DNA of 64,000 nt from Cliona cf. orientalis (lineage: Eukaryota > Porifera > Demospongiae > Clionaida > Clionaidae). The notes below the pieces were generated by a model, which was not told where the DNA came from, did no database searches, and saw only the letters and a program-made list of their open reading frames with translations. The stretch lies in contig OZ005695.1 of NCBI GenBank assembly GCA_963930775.1, positions 8,184,001-8,248,000 of the forward strand, read 5' to 3'. Both the position numbers and the translations under genes were made by a program. Position 1 is the stretch's first letter. Each line of letters begins with the position of its first letter. Shown here piece after piece: positions 13,801-22,900 of this stretch.

Positions 13801-14900
13801 CATTTTTCACTTTACTTGACTTTTCTCTGAAAAACAGGGACATACACACGTCCTATGTGCAAGGGAAAGAGACTAGTAGCTACTAAGCTGATTACGAACT
13901 CTGGCTGAAATGACAAAAACATCACATAATACTGTAGATTGGGAAATTTTTGTTCTTCACACAAGCAACAACAATAATTAAAAACACTCATTAATTTTGT
14001 ATATGCATTATAATAGTACAGCAAGGTCATCAGCCATAAAATTAAATTTTCCATGATAAAGCATTTTAGCATGAAATATTTGAGATCTAGCTACAGTAGA
14101 CATCAACATTGATACGCATGTATACCTTGATTTCCACGGCATAGGGCAATACTTTCTCTCCAAGGTTCTTTATGTAGCCATCCAGCAATCGGAACAGCTC
14201 CTCCTTGCAACTAGCAAACTATAAAATTTAATGTAATTATCACACATTCAGTCGTTGACTCAAGCATTCATAGGCATAGCCGGCCTAAAGCAGTAGCTAC
14301 AGGCTAAGGCTAAGTACCTCTTCAAGAGTAGCAGATTCCCTGAGAAATTTCAGCACTCCATTCTCCTTGTCAAATAAGACAGAAGAACAGTACGCTACAT
14401 GCCAAAAAAGGTATACACATTAAGTCAGTACCACTTATGAATAATTACTAATAGCCACTAATCATCCATCAGCACCCCAGCGCAATGAAGCAGCATGTAC
14501 CCACTAAGACTGACTGGCATCATGGCATGCCAACTATGTGTACATGGGCTCCACCCACTCATCTCCACCCCCACAATTGCCCTCCATTCCAGTACCCGCC
14601 CTGGCATGCCCAGTGGCACACATCAGAAACAAGGTGACGCACACTCTAATACACAACATAAAATGGTGATGCCAGTACAACCTATGGCACCTATTAAGAG
14701 CTGTCTTATCAAACTACCTCTAGTGGACTGTAGCTGTACCTTGCCACTGGAGGCTTACCAAGTTCAGTATCGGAGACACTTTCGATGCAGAGCTGGTAGA
14801 GATCGGAGGCCAGCTGCGCTGCCTGCGATCCTCGGTGAGGGTTCTTGGAGCTGAGGATGGCGAATAGCTCTTGCACGTTCACGTTTATGGACGCTGCCAT
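1826..14900 (-). CDS. PRKDC: DNA-dependent protein kinase catalytic subunit, N-terminal third (29 exons; 3' part not in window)
   Basis: DNA-PKcs is the PIKK kinase that binds Ku-loaded DNA ends in non-homologous end joining. About 1,155 codons align in order with the human N-terminal HEAT region: [152 protein letters not shown]. Exons, 5' to 3': 14759-14900, 14318-14394, 14126-14218, 13420-13484, 13264-13307, 12931-13149, 12592-12678, 12404-12468, 12207-12299, 11956-12114, 11615-11782, 6803-6971, 6636-6685, 6454-6570, 6182-6319, 5842-6029, 5556-5715, 5387-5497, 5192-5311, 4909-5071, 4430-4729, 4296-4354, 4129-4206, 3964-4032, 3790-3897, 3625-3723, 3313-3440, 2063-2157, 1826-1928. Phases agree throughout. 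A 21-bp exon near 13893-13913 is possible. The start at 14900 (MAAS...) was chosen; an in-frame ATG at 14996 lies inside an NRF1-like site. FAT and kinase domains are not present here. Confidence 0.92.
2201..3273. repeat. Large foldback (inverted-repeat) element in a DNA-PKcs intron
   Basis: Two diverged arms, about 2201-2700 and 2727-3273, are reverse complements of each other. Shared words include GGTCGTCAAT.TAGTGCGT near the outer ends, GGATTACGTCAGCCAAGAG against CTCTTGGCTGACGTAATCC, and GTAAATTGCTACT against AGTAGCAATTTAC at the centre. The outer ends read CAGTAGCTG and CAGCTACTG. The right arm is itself bounded by GTCCTCAGTAGC (2727-2738) and GCTACTGAGGAC (3262-3273). ORFs on both strands here are mirror images created by the repeat and are not genes. 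The element fills the intron between exons 3313-3440 and 2063-2157. Confidence 0.8.
3483..3585. mobile_element. Short TA-flanked MITE, CCGTATAGC family
   Basis: A near-perfect hairpin with terminal inverted repeats CCGTATAGCCGG / CCGGCTATACGG is flanked by TA on both sides (3481-3482 and 3586-3587). The inner arms carry TTTGGCGG / CCGCCAAA. The ends and TA duplication resemble Tc1/mariner-derived MITEs. It sits in a DNA-PKcs intron and relates to the elements at 13541-13747 and 57766-57963. Confidence 0.8.
7597..11328 (+). CDS. Intronless beta-helix/multi-pass membrane protein, 1,243 aa, nested in a DNA-PKcs intron
   Basis: One exon from ATG to TAA. Residues 1-28 are a signal peptide. Residues of about 30-720 are an Asn-rich predicted extracellular beta-helix with Pmp-like repeats ([32 protein letters not shown]). 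A cysteine module follows ([15 protein letters not shown], then CGGC at 817-820 and CKQCNNHW). A polytopic domain starts near residue 840 and contains [32 protein letters not shown] and a last hydrophobic block near [14 protein letters not shown], giving roughly 7-9 membrane segments. A cytoplasmic tail with Ser, Lys and an acidic EEPLLEGN end completes it. It closely resembles 19915-23649. It lies antisense within the 4.6-kb phase-0 DNA-PKcs intron 6972-11614. The family is not one I can name; the TM block faintly recalls protist or fungal TRP-like proteins. A sensing or adhesion role is inference. Confidence 0.88.
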   Translation: MSRQRVLTLVGLLYTTCIIDAVIVHVLPASHDSSTFTQCSTESNVQCYHLEELFNNSLFLNTLSNTTINFYPGVHTIGNAGSADKVISINNVTSLKLIAASQREGATIKCESNIGLVFSWCTNLSIIGIKIEGCGAYLAPQHHNYNGCIAHPVHKPMYYAVKMFTLCIYNSLNVHISNATVTNGNGIGLLVANIRRQFDLSYSIFNNARRNLYLFYDEDWNNALLDTIICIRHSRFVNNDSNVSLPGVHIILLQTQYKVKAEIINTTLEQGNMFNIVIDFNNDKNQVSITNVTSISPNFKYGMRINSIITKCDCNSLKTIPNTVLNNAYFKQGGLVLIYTHKNKYCYCGSYIILSNIIIDRVQTFFTLLLSKVYYAIIVDLTIQHSAGKFQVMNSDVLIRHYFSFIQNNSTVQFYAQSKMIIENNTKVIITENFDTVYSPLFFAEGSALELYDNTILRIEKNNGQLCGGLLLFNSTIAFKGKSRVVFTHNSGIRGGAIALYQKSKFTFHSGYAEILLSENYAKIKGGAMYIQDIDYAEYFINSHQLNAAFRTSSQLLLLYKRLFGLYGGNYNFYFKNNSAGQAGNAIYGGFKIGNEFHFNDSAQNNVSLISSDPFQVCVCINSKHNCNIKNRSVDILPGQSYQLEVVAIGQREGIVPSTVQATFDDHSLGKLQRIEYIQAVGKKCSTVTYTIEFSSETELIQLTTTELTWMIKIPFSVKFHRKICNAGFTWNIGKTKCICDHHLTDHGIECNIQTLKVKRLNTKWVSVTYEHLSSNQQPGVIVHDYCPFDYCIGVTQSLSLHYPNQQCNFNRSGILCGGCKTNYSHVLGTSKCKQCNNHWMLLIVPLIAIAGVLLVVSLMLLNLTVSVGTINGLIFYANIVRAKHSTFFSHDAPTSFLSIFIAWLNLDLGIETCFYNGLDAYFITWFQFLFPLYIWLILITIVVVSHFSTRISKLIGNNAVQVLATLFLLSYTKLLRIIITVFSTAVLVYPDGYHRRVWRYDGNVDYLKGKHVPLFMAALILLIFVSFPFTMVLLCIQCMQRLSNKRVLSWVAKLQPLFDAYTGPYRIKHRYWTGLLLLTRVCLFLVFSLNTIGNRMINLLATCIAMSCLLAYLSLVGGVYKLWWLNVIETAFILNLLILSSGSLYQINAGSSIKPISYTSTSIALGFFIGILIYHVIIKLTKTKLGQRAKSKFTDCLQSLTNVKSRDQNRLNYSLNQVRSLQPKDVVTYSEIKLEEPLLEGN
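13541..13747. mobile_element. TA-flanked MITE, CCGTATAGC family, 207 bp
   Basis: Terminal inverted repeats CCGTATAGCGGGAAATTTTC and GAAAATTTCCCGCTATACGG are flanked by TA at 13539-13540 and 13748-13749. The interior repeats GAAAGTTTTCTC and its complement. It lies in the DNA-PKcs intron between exons 14126-14218 and 13420-13484 and shares its ends with the copy at 3483-3585. Confidence 0.85.
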
Positions 14901-15061
14901 CCTGTGCTGTTCTGCTAGGACCCTCGTGGGGGCGAAAAATGTCCCGTATGGTAATGGTCGTTCCAACGACTCCACTTTGAGCGCCATTATGCGCATGCGC
15001 AGTGTTGTACGTGTGAAGGTTCACCTTTGACCTCTTACTGACGTTCTAACAACGTCACATC
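14901..15061. promoter_or_regulatory. 161-bp bidirectional promoter between DNA-PKcs (-) and the BRF-like gene (+)
   Basis: The two start codons (14900 minus, 15062 plus) are 161 bp apart and diverge. The interval is more GC-rich than its surroundings and contains the perfect 12-bp palindrome TGCGCATGCGCA at 14990-15001, which fits the consensus for metazoan NRF1, a common factor at divergent housekeeping promoters. TSSs were not mapped. The minus-strand frame stays open through the palindrome, so an N-terminally longer DNA-PKcs cannot be excluded. Confidence 0.7.
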
Positions 15062-18000
15062 ATGGACGCGGAGCCAGATCTAGAGCTAGAAGAAGGCGGT
15101 AGCGATGCAGCTCCAGCTACTGACGGAGAAGGGTGCTATTCTGGTATAAAATGCAAGGAGTGTGGTGAGCTCTCCATGCGACAAGACTACATAGGAACCC
15201 AAGAATGCATGGTCAGTTTTGTGCCCTGACTGCTCCCATGATCCATTTAAAAGCAGTTGATTGTGCCCAATAGGTGTGTGTCAACTGTGGTTATTGTGAT
15301 GAGGTGATGTTTGGTGATGGTGGGCAAGAATGGTGTCCATCAGGAACACAGTATGCATCGTAAGTTTGACTCTGGTGTGGTAAGGGTCGTCAGTCACAAA
15401 AATCCAAACAACGCTCCCCATTCCATTAGCAATGTACTTTTGCAGTCATGACAAAGCTAAGTACCCCCATGCACATGTGCAAGGGGTCAATTCTGTCTGG
15501 CATCGTCATCGTGAGCACAAAATTAAAATTGTCAGAGCTGGAGATCTAGGCACCTTAGCAACGTATAACGGGGGTGCGGTGAATGTAGATGTGATGAAAT
15601 TACAATAGTATTGTATTCATGATCCATGGCATTATTAAAATTTATTTTCTCATCCATAGAGGTGCTGGTCCCTCCAAATATGGTAAATTCCATGGACCTA
15701 GAGATCGATACAAAGAGAGAGAGGTAAGCTTACTGATTTATCTCACTACGAATAATGCAGCATTGTGATGGTGTTGACGATAATAATATTATGTTGCAGA
15801 TATTTTTCATAGGAATGTTGAGAGATATGGCATGGAGAGTCAAGCTACCCAAGCATGAATCCACATTGGTAAGAACCGTAGCTGCTACAAGTACAAGAAA
15901 AAGGTATATATTATGTATGCGTCCAGCCATTGCATAATGCAGGGTAGGGGTGCATGATTTCTATCTAGAGCACACTTTGAAAGCACATAATACAGTGCTA
16001 CAGAGCAAAAGAGTAGATTTTTTTCTAACTTTGCATGCACACTTATTTTGACCTACAATGTATAGAAATAGCACTTTTAGCTGCAGTACTGGTGTGCAAA
16101 GCATCAAACAAACATCGCTCCGTAACAGAAGGTATGACGAACGATGACGTTGGTCTGGTATCACGTGCGCTATACATAGCAATACAAGCGATCAAAAATT
16201 GCAAGATCGAAGGTTATGGACGAGTTGAGGTAAGTTTCTGAAGGTAGAGAATCACTCTGGTATGTCTGCTACTACACAGTAATACCGTACGTAGCTAGCA
16301 CGAGCGACTGTCGGACCGCCTAGTCAAGCGGTAGCTATCAACCCCACAAAAATAATATGGAGCATTAAATAGGCTTTTAGGCTGCTTATCGTTACTATCT
16401 TACCTCCCTTCAACGCTCCAGAAGCGAAGCGCTCCACGCGTTGAACGCTAAGAGCTCGGTTCTCGCTGCCTCTCGTTCTTAGCTTGCCAGTGGGCGTGGT
16501 CAATGTAAACGTCACTATTGTATATACGTGCGTTGGGCATACGTCATCAAGACAGACTTCGACCCGTCTGGAGCAACCGGCGGAAATATTTGCTTCCGGA
16601 TTGGGCGTTTCCTGCAACATATTCGCAGTTTCACATATGCACTAGGATTGTTAATGCATAAGGATGCATAGAGCACAATATTGACTCTTAACTAAAGCTT
16701 TCATGCAAGATTCTGTGCCTAACGTAAAGAGACCAAAATTTAGGCTATTTTGGTGAATATCTCCGTGACTCTTTGTAGTTAAGACTTCTTATTTGGCACA
16801 AAGATGTATCTAGTTGGTGCCTATCTTCATTTCAAATCATGGTTCTTAACTATAATCCAATCCCGTGAAATTGTGCCTAACATAAGAATCGGAAATTTTT
16901 GGCCATTCTTGCATGCTGAAGCCATATAGAAGGTGATATCAGCTTTCCACTGCATATGTAGATAGTCCATCCATTGACCTAACTGGGTATCAAATCAAAT
17001 AAAGATATATGCAAGTTTAACCACAAAACACTGCAAAAACCACACGGTGGTAAAAATCTACTCTCTTGCTCTGTAGCACTGTATACATTGTGGATTTCAA
17101 GGGATATTATAGATTTAGTATGATTGTTATATTGTACTCAGATGGAGGAGGAAGCGCGGACTCTTCATAGGAATGGTCTGGTAGGCTCTCAGATGAAGAA
17201 AACAGCCGCAGCGTATGTAATGGATGCTTATTTACATCTACATGTACACCTACATGTATACATGTATCAAGCACATGGATACTGAAAACTTCTATTTTAC
17301 TGCTCGCCTCTTATGCATATGCCACTTATCATTAGTGGTGCTACCTTTTGCTTGATTTGGGATAAGGTGTGCCTGATATGGAGATACTTTGGGATGGTTT
17401 GGTCCCCTACAAGTACATGTATATAGTAGCTTGGGTCGCTGTGTTTAATGATTATTATCATGTTGCGCTTCTGAATTCTCAGATTGATATTTATTGCTCT
17501 TCAACGCCACTCCCGCACTGTCAGCTACAAAGAAGTGGCAGTGAGTAGCTACCTTTTATAGTTGCGTATGATTATACCACTGATTTATAAATACTGTATT
17601 CTATACATGTAGATGCAGTTACATATCAAAGTCAGATCTCTCGGCAGGACAGTGATGAAGTTGAAAAAGGAACCTTGCATCGTAAGTCCAACTAAATAGT
17701 ATCTTTGTTTCCATTTGCTATAGCCTCACCAAAGAGGGCCATGAATGCACAGGGTTACTTTTGGAAAGGGGGATTCACTATAGTCTCACAAAAGACTCTT
17801 AAAAAAGGGAGCCATGAATGGGTGGGGTGGGGTGGAGGGGGGCAGGGTAGACCCCCCCCCCCCCTTTGAAATTTATCTGCCCACGGGCTTTCTTTTATGA
17901 AACTACAGTACTAGGATTTGGTATTTCTTTTGTACAGCTAACTTTATCACCTACTATTCATGTACAGAAATAATGCTACATGTATTTTTTTTTCTTTTCA

Positions 18001-19685
18001 GTCCCAGGCGTCAAGGTTTGTAACTATTGAAGAAAAGATTGAGGCTGTCATAGACCGACTGCCATCCCCTCCTCCAATGGATGTCCGCATCCAAGCCAAG
18101 AAAACTGCTATGGAGTAAGTAAATACGAATGTATGGTCTAGTATTTCAACTCCATATCAGTAGCTACTAGCTGCGTGTACTAGCTACCTTGCTGGTGTTT
18201 AAAGCGCTACTACAATGTGAGTCATGACATTGTATTTTTGCAGCATAAAGGATCTTTGCTCAGAGAAGAAAATAAAGGGATATTTTACGTAAGTTGAAGT
18301 TACTGCAATTTTAACTTTGGTGATTTTTTTCATAGCTGTTGTATCTTCCTTCAATTTTGTAGTGAGTGTTTATCCACTGACTGTGCTATTTTCATCATTG
18401 CCCTGGAAGCCGTGCAGAAGAAGAAAATTAAGGTACACGGTAGGATAAAATTATTTGTGTAGCAGGAAACTTCAACAACATTTTTAATTTTATGACAATT
18501 GCCGCATCAAACATCTCACAATTCAAATTGCCAAATTTAAATTCCACCTCAGTCTCATTGGATTGAAACTTTTGCCAATAGCGTGAAGCTAGCACCTACT
18601 ACACTGAAGACGGTTAGTCTTCCAACCTTTGTGGTCAATGCTGCTTGTGTATGAACAAGCGTTTTATGTAACTCCATTGCAGGCATTGTGGACCGTACGT
18701 GCCATGCTCGTGTCAGCTGCTGAGGAAATACCTTCAATAGGTCAGCAGTTGTCTAATTATAGTGATACAGTTAGAGGGTGGGGAGTATAGGGGATTCCCC
18801 ACCCCTGAGGTGGATTTCCTGCCCTAGAATTTCTAATGTGTACATAAAGAGTAGTACTGGAGTACCTATGCCAGTATGCCTGGGGTGCATCTGATAAAGG
18901 GTCGTCACAACTGATAGATTCTGTTCGTATATTTTTGTTTACAGGTCCAAGGGTTAAGTCAAAAGCCATCACTTTTCGCAACATCCAACAGTTTGTGCCA
19001 ATCATTTTGAAAAATAAAGTTTTCTTGATGGGTGATTCAGATGACGAAAGGTACGTACTCCTTGACAAAGCCATTATCAGTTGCCAGTTACCAAAAATTA
19101 ATTATTGTCAAGATAATAGCACCACATGTCCACACTAGTACCTGCATCTATGTCCCCATGGCCAGTGAGATTGATTTTGTGCGGGTGCTACAACAATACC
19201 TCCCCCCCCTCCCCCCCTCCCTCCCCCCCCCCCCCGCATATCATTAATTCTATCTGCCGTTTGACAGTATTCCACGAGTAGGGAAGAGGTTGAATCAAGC
19301 AATCAATAATTATATTGTCATCTCCATTGTAGTTCAGATGAGGAGCCATCTGGTTTAGAAGCAGGAGCAGGTTGTGGCCCTGTTGTCACTATAATGCCTC
19401 CACTGGCCTCATCACTTGAAGACGACAGCGATGCTCACTTGAGTGACTTGGATGATGAGATCAAAGAGTACATTGCAACAAAGAAAGAGGTAAGGAGAAT
19501 GACTAGTAGTTGGCTTCTTAGCTTCTCTCTCCACTGCGATGGAGTCAAATTCCACTACTACTGATTAATTTTGTGAGCCGTATATGATTGGTTTATCATG
19601 GATGGTCAGTGGTCACAGTTAATATCCAGGATGCATTGTGATAATGTATCTACAGGTAGCGAGGAAACAAAGACTGCAAAGTTAA
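15062..19685 (+). CDS. TFIIB/BRF-like transcription factor, 16 exons, about 451 aa
   Basis: Probably a TFIIB-related factor, the TFIIIB subunit type used by RNA polymerase III. Exons: 15062-15211, 15274-15359, 15660-15723, 15800-15890, 16066-16229, 17142-17212, 17483-17540, 17613-17681, 18002-18114, 18244-18288, 18363-18432, 18589-18612, 18683-18740, 18945-19050, 19333-19489, 19656-19685. Phases are consistent and total 452 codons including TAA. The N-terminus has a CxxC...CxxC zinc ribbon (CKEC, CVNCGYC) followed by GGQEWCPSGTQY, recalling the TFIIB GSEWR segment. Helical cyclin-like segments follow (IALLAAVLVCKASNK; IFIALQRHSRTVSYKEVA, like the BRF1 TVKEV repeat). The C-terminus has an acidic LSDLDDEIKEYIATKKEV motif like the short motif near the C-termini of BRF1 and BRF2. 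BRF1 versus BRF2 cannot be settled. The exon 4 donor (15890) and the 24-bp exon 12 are the least certain. Confidence 0.6.
15993..17081. repeat. 31-bp inverted repeats of Tc1/mariner type flanking exon 5 of the BRF-like gene
   Basis: The left repeat (15993-16020) begins CAGTGCTACAGAGCAAAAGA and the right one (17053-17081) ends TCTTGCTCTGTAGCACTG. With one mismatch they are reverse complements over about 30 bp, and both are flanked by TA. CAGTG ends with a TA duplication are typical of Tc1/mariner-derived elements. Exon 5 (16066-16229) lies between them. Between 16230 and 17141 I see no other gene; 16380-16520 is a GC-rich palindromic patch. Confidence 0.65.
19201..19236. repeat. Poly-C rich low-complexity tract
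   Basis: A 36-base run of C with occasional T lies in the intron between exons 14 and 15 of the BRF-like gene. A similar G- and C-rich patch occurs at about 17821-17873 in another intron of the same gene. No coding potential. Confidence 0.8.
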
Positions 19686-19914
19686 TCTCCATTTACTGGA
19701 CAACCATCATTTACTTTTTGATCCACTTGATATTCTCCTATGATTCTCTCTTCATAAATATTGTTCCTAATTCTGTACATTAACAAGATGATCAACCATA
19801 ATTATATTAATACTAGTATTATTGATTTGGGATGCACACACATAAAAGTACTATAATATTATACTGTTTTATTTATGAAAATGTAGCTATCTACATTAAT
19901 TTTAGCTACTGTCT
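19686..19914. other. Short tail-to-tail intergenic region
   Basis: This separates the stop of the BRF-like gene (+) from the stop of the beta-helix gene (-). It is AT-rich and carries AATAAA-like and ATTTAT words that could serve as polyadenylation signals in either direction. No ORF or structured element seen. Confidence 0.5.
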
Positions 19915-22900
19915 TCAAAGAAGTGGCTCTTCTAGTTGAATGACAGAATAGGTCACCTTATCTTTTGTTTCTGAACCATGGCTGCCTGTATGATCTGTTC
20001 CGTGTCCACTCTGTATGCCATGATTACTTCTTCTAAGCTTAAGAAGGTGGTGTTGTAGTTTCCTCACATTTACTAATAGCTTCTGCCCCTGATTTGTACC
20101 AAGTACCTTTGTCACAATGTGATAGAGAACGATAGCTGTGAATAGTGCCATGGTGATACCAATTGATACATAGGTGATAGGTTTGATCGAAATGAGAGCA
20201 TTGATCTGATAGAAGGTTGCGACGGACAAGATAAGTAGGTTTAAAACGAATGCTGTTTCAACCAAGTTGACCCACCATTTTTTATACACTCCACCTATTA
20301 GTGAGAGGTATGCAAAGAGGCTTGACATAGAAACTGATATAGCCAGCATATTGATTAGTGGGTTGCCACTTAAGTTGAAAGAGAAACATAGAAATAGACA
20401 GACTCGAATCAGCAGAAGTAGTCCAGTCCAGTAGCGATGTTTGATCTTATACGGTCCAGTGTAGGCATCAAACAGAGGTTGAAGTCTTTTCACCCAAAAC
20501 ATTACCTTCCTGTGGGACAATCTCTGCAACCATTGGATGCAGAAGAGTGTCACAGTGAAGGGAATGGAGATCAGAATAAGAAGACTTAGGGCTGCTATGA
20601 ATAGAGGGATGTGCTTTCCAGTTAAGTAGTCAATATTTCCGTCATAGAGCCAAACCCTTCTGCGATAACCATCTGGATAGACCAGTTCAGTCGACGAGAA
20701 CACTGTGATGATAATTCGTAAGAGCTTGGCATAGGAGAGGAGAAAGAGGGTGGCCAATACTTGAACAGCATTGTTGCCCACAAGCCTTGAGATTCGAGTG
20801 GAGTAGTGGCTGATCAAAATAATGACACTCAAAATGAACCAAATGTAGAGAGGAAAGAGAAATTGGAACCAGGTTTTGGAATAGGCATTCAGACCATCGT
20901 AAAGGCAGATTTCGATTCCCAAGTCCAGATTCAACCATGCTATGAATATGCTGAGGAATGAAGTGGACATGCTGTGTGGAAAGAAAACAGCACGATTGGC
21001 TCGAACGATATTAGCATAAAAGATGAGTCCATTAATGGTACCAGCCGAGACCGTCAGATTGAGAAACATGAGGCCAACCACTAGAGCTATCCCTGCTACT
21101 GCAATGAATGGAATTATCAAGGCTGCTATCCATGGCTTATTAGTGCATCGTTTGCATTTTGAAGTTCCAAGCATATTACTGTAGTTGACTTCACATGCTC
21201 CGCATAGAATACCTGACCGATAAAATGCACATTGTTGATCTGGGTAGTTCAGGTTGAGGGACTGAGTGCTTCCATTTGTCGAAATGCAATAATCAAAGGG
21301 GCAGTGATCGTGCACTAGCACACCTTCTGATTGGGACTGGGAACTAGTTAAGTGTATGTATGTTGTACCTATCCACTTTTGAGTTGGTCGTTGAACAGTG
21401 AGTGTATTAATGTCACAGTTTATTCCGTGGTCTACGAGTGTCCCATCACACATGCATTCACCCATTGATGTATCATACGTGAAGCCTACTGAACAGTTTT
21501 CACGCCGAAATAAAATCTCAAAAATCTCCTTTTGCTTCCAAGTGTGTTCAGCTGTAGTCAGCTGTAGTAATTCATATTCACTGGAGAAATGCACAGTGTA
21601 CGTCAGTTTAGTGCAGTGTGTCCCTGTGGATTGCACGTACTCAACCTGCTTTAGCCGACCACGTGACTGTTCCACGAAGCTAGCTCTAATTGTAGAGGGA
21701 ACAGTGCCGTATTCTTTGTTTCCATACTCACCGCCCACTGCAATGGCTTCAAATTCGTAAGACTGGCCTGGAAGTAGCCTCACTGATATTTTGGAAGCAC
21801 CACAGTCAGGCTTTGAATTACTACTAGTATTGCAAAAACAGATTTGGAGTGGAACTGAAGATACTAGGGATGTGTCGTTATCTGATAAACCATGAAAATG
21901 AAAATTATCGTAACTGATAATCCCTCCATAGACTGCACTGCCAGCCTCAATTGCGCTATTGTTAGTGAAGTGGAAATTTCCTCTTCCTCCAGCTGTAGCA
22001 AGATTATGATCATAGAAATTTCCATACTCAAATCTTGTTATTTTACGGATATAGTCATATTCCACGTAATCTTCGTCCTGTACAAATATCGCTCCTCCCC
22101 TTTTTGCATGGTTTCCTATAAAGGTTAGGTTAGTCGCTTCACTTCGAAATACAAGTACTGCTTTTTGATAGAATGTCATTGCACCACCATTGGTCCCACT
22201 GTTGTGGAGGAAATTGATTTGAGAATTTCCCTTGAATATGATGGTGGAATTGAACAGGATAATTCCTCCCCCGTCTGACCCAGAGTTGTTTGTAATATTG
22301 ATGGAAGAGTTTTGCATTTCAATGTACGACCCAGTAATGAAAACAGGTGCATAAAGAACAGCTGTATTTTGCATTACAATCATAGTGATACTTTCCATTA
22401 CCATTTTGTTATGACCTAGCAGTAAAACTGAGCCATGATTTTCTTGATAGACAAAGTGGCCTCTGAGAAGGACATTGCAGTTCTTGATAACTACATTATC
22501 TGTTGTACCTCTAATTGTTACATTACTAACTATGAGTCGTGGTGTCTCGGCTGCAAAGAGTGAATACTGTGTTCCAGTGTCATTTTCAATGATAATGTTT
22601 GAGAGCACCATCTGGTACCTGTAAATATCGGCTAATGTTGTGTTTTGCAGTAATTGGTTCTGCTGGTAGCCACGATTTGTGATCAACACTCCACCTCTTT
22701 TGAAATAGGCATAATTTATGTTGATAATCGTACAAGGTGCTCCAAAAGAGCTGTAGCATCTCTCTGTTGAAACTGAGGTGGAGAGTATCCATAGTCCGAA
22801 TTTGTTATCGACACTCACGGATGTTATGTTAACAATACTTACTTTACTTGTACGGTAATCCAGTTCCACAACCATATTGTATTTTGCATTTTTTATCATG

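Noticed and set aside
16324-16620. Minus-strand frame of 98 codons in a GC-rich patch
   Set aside because: Within an intron of the BRF-like gene and between inverted repeats; composition is palindromic and no motif is recognisable.
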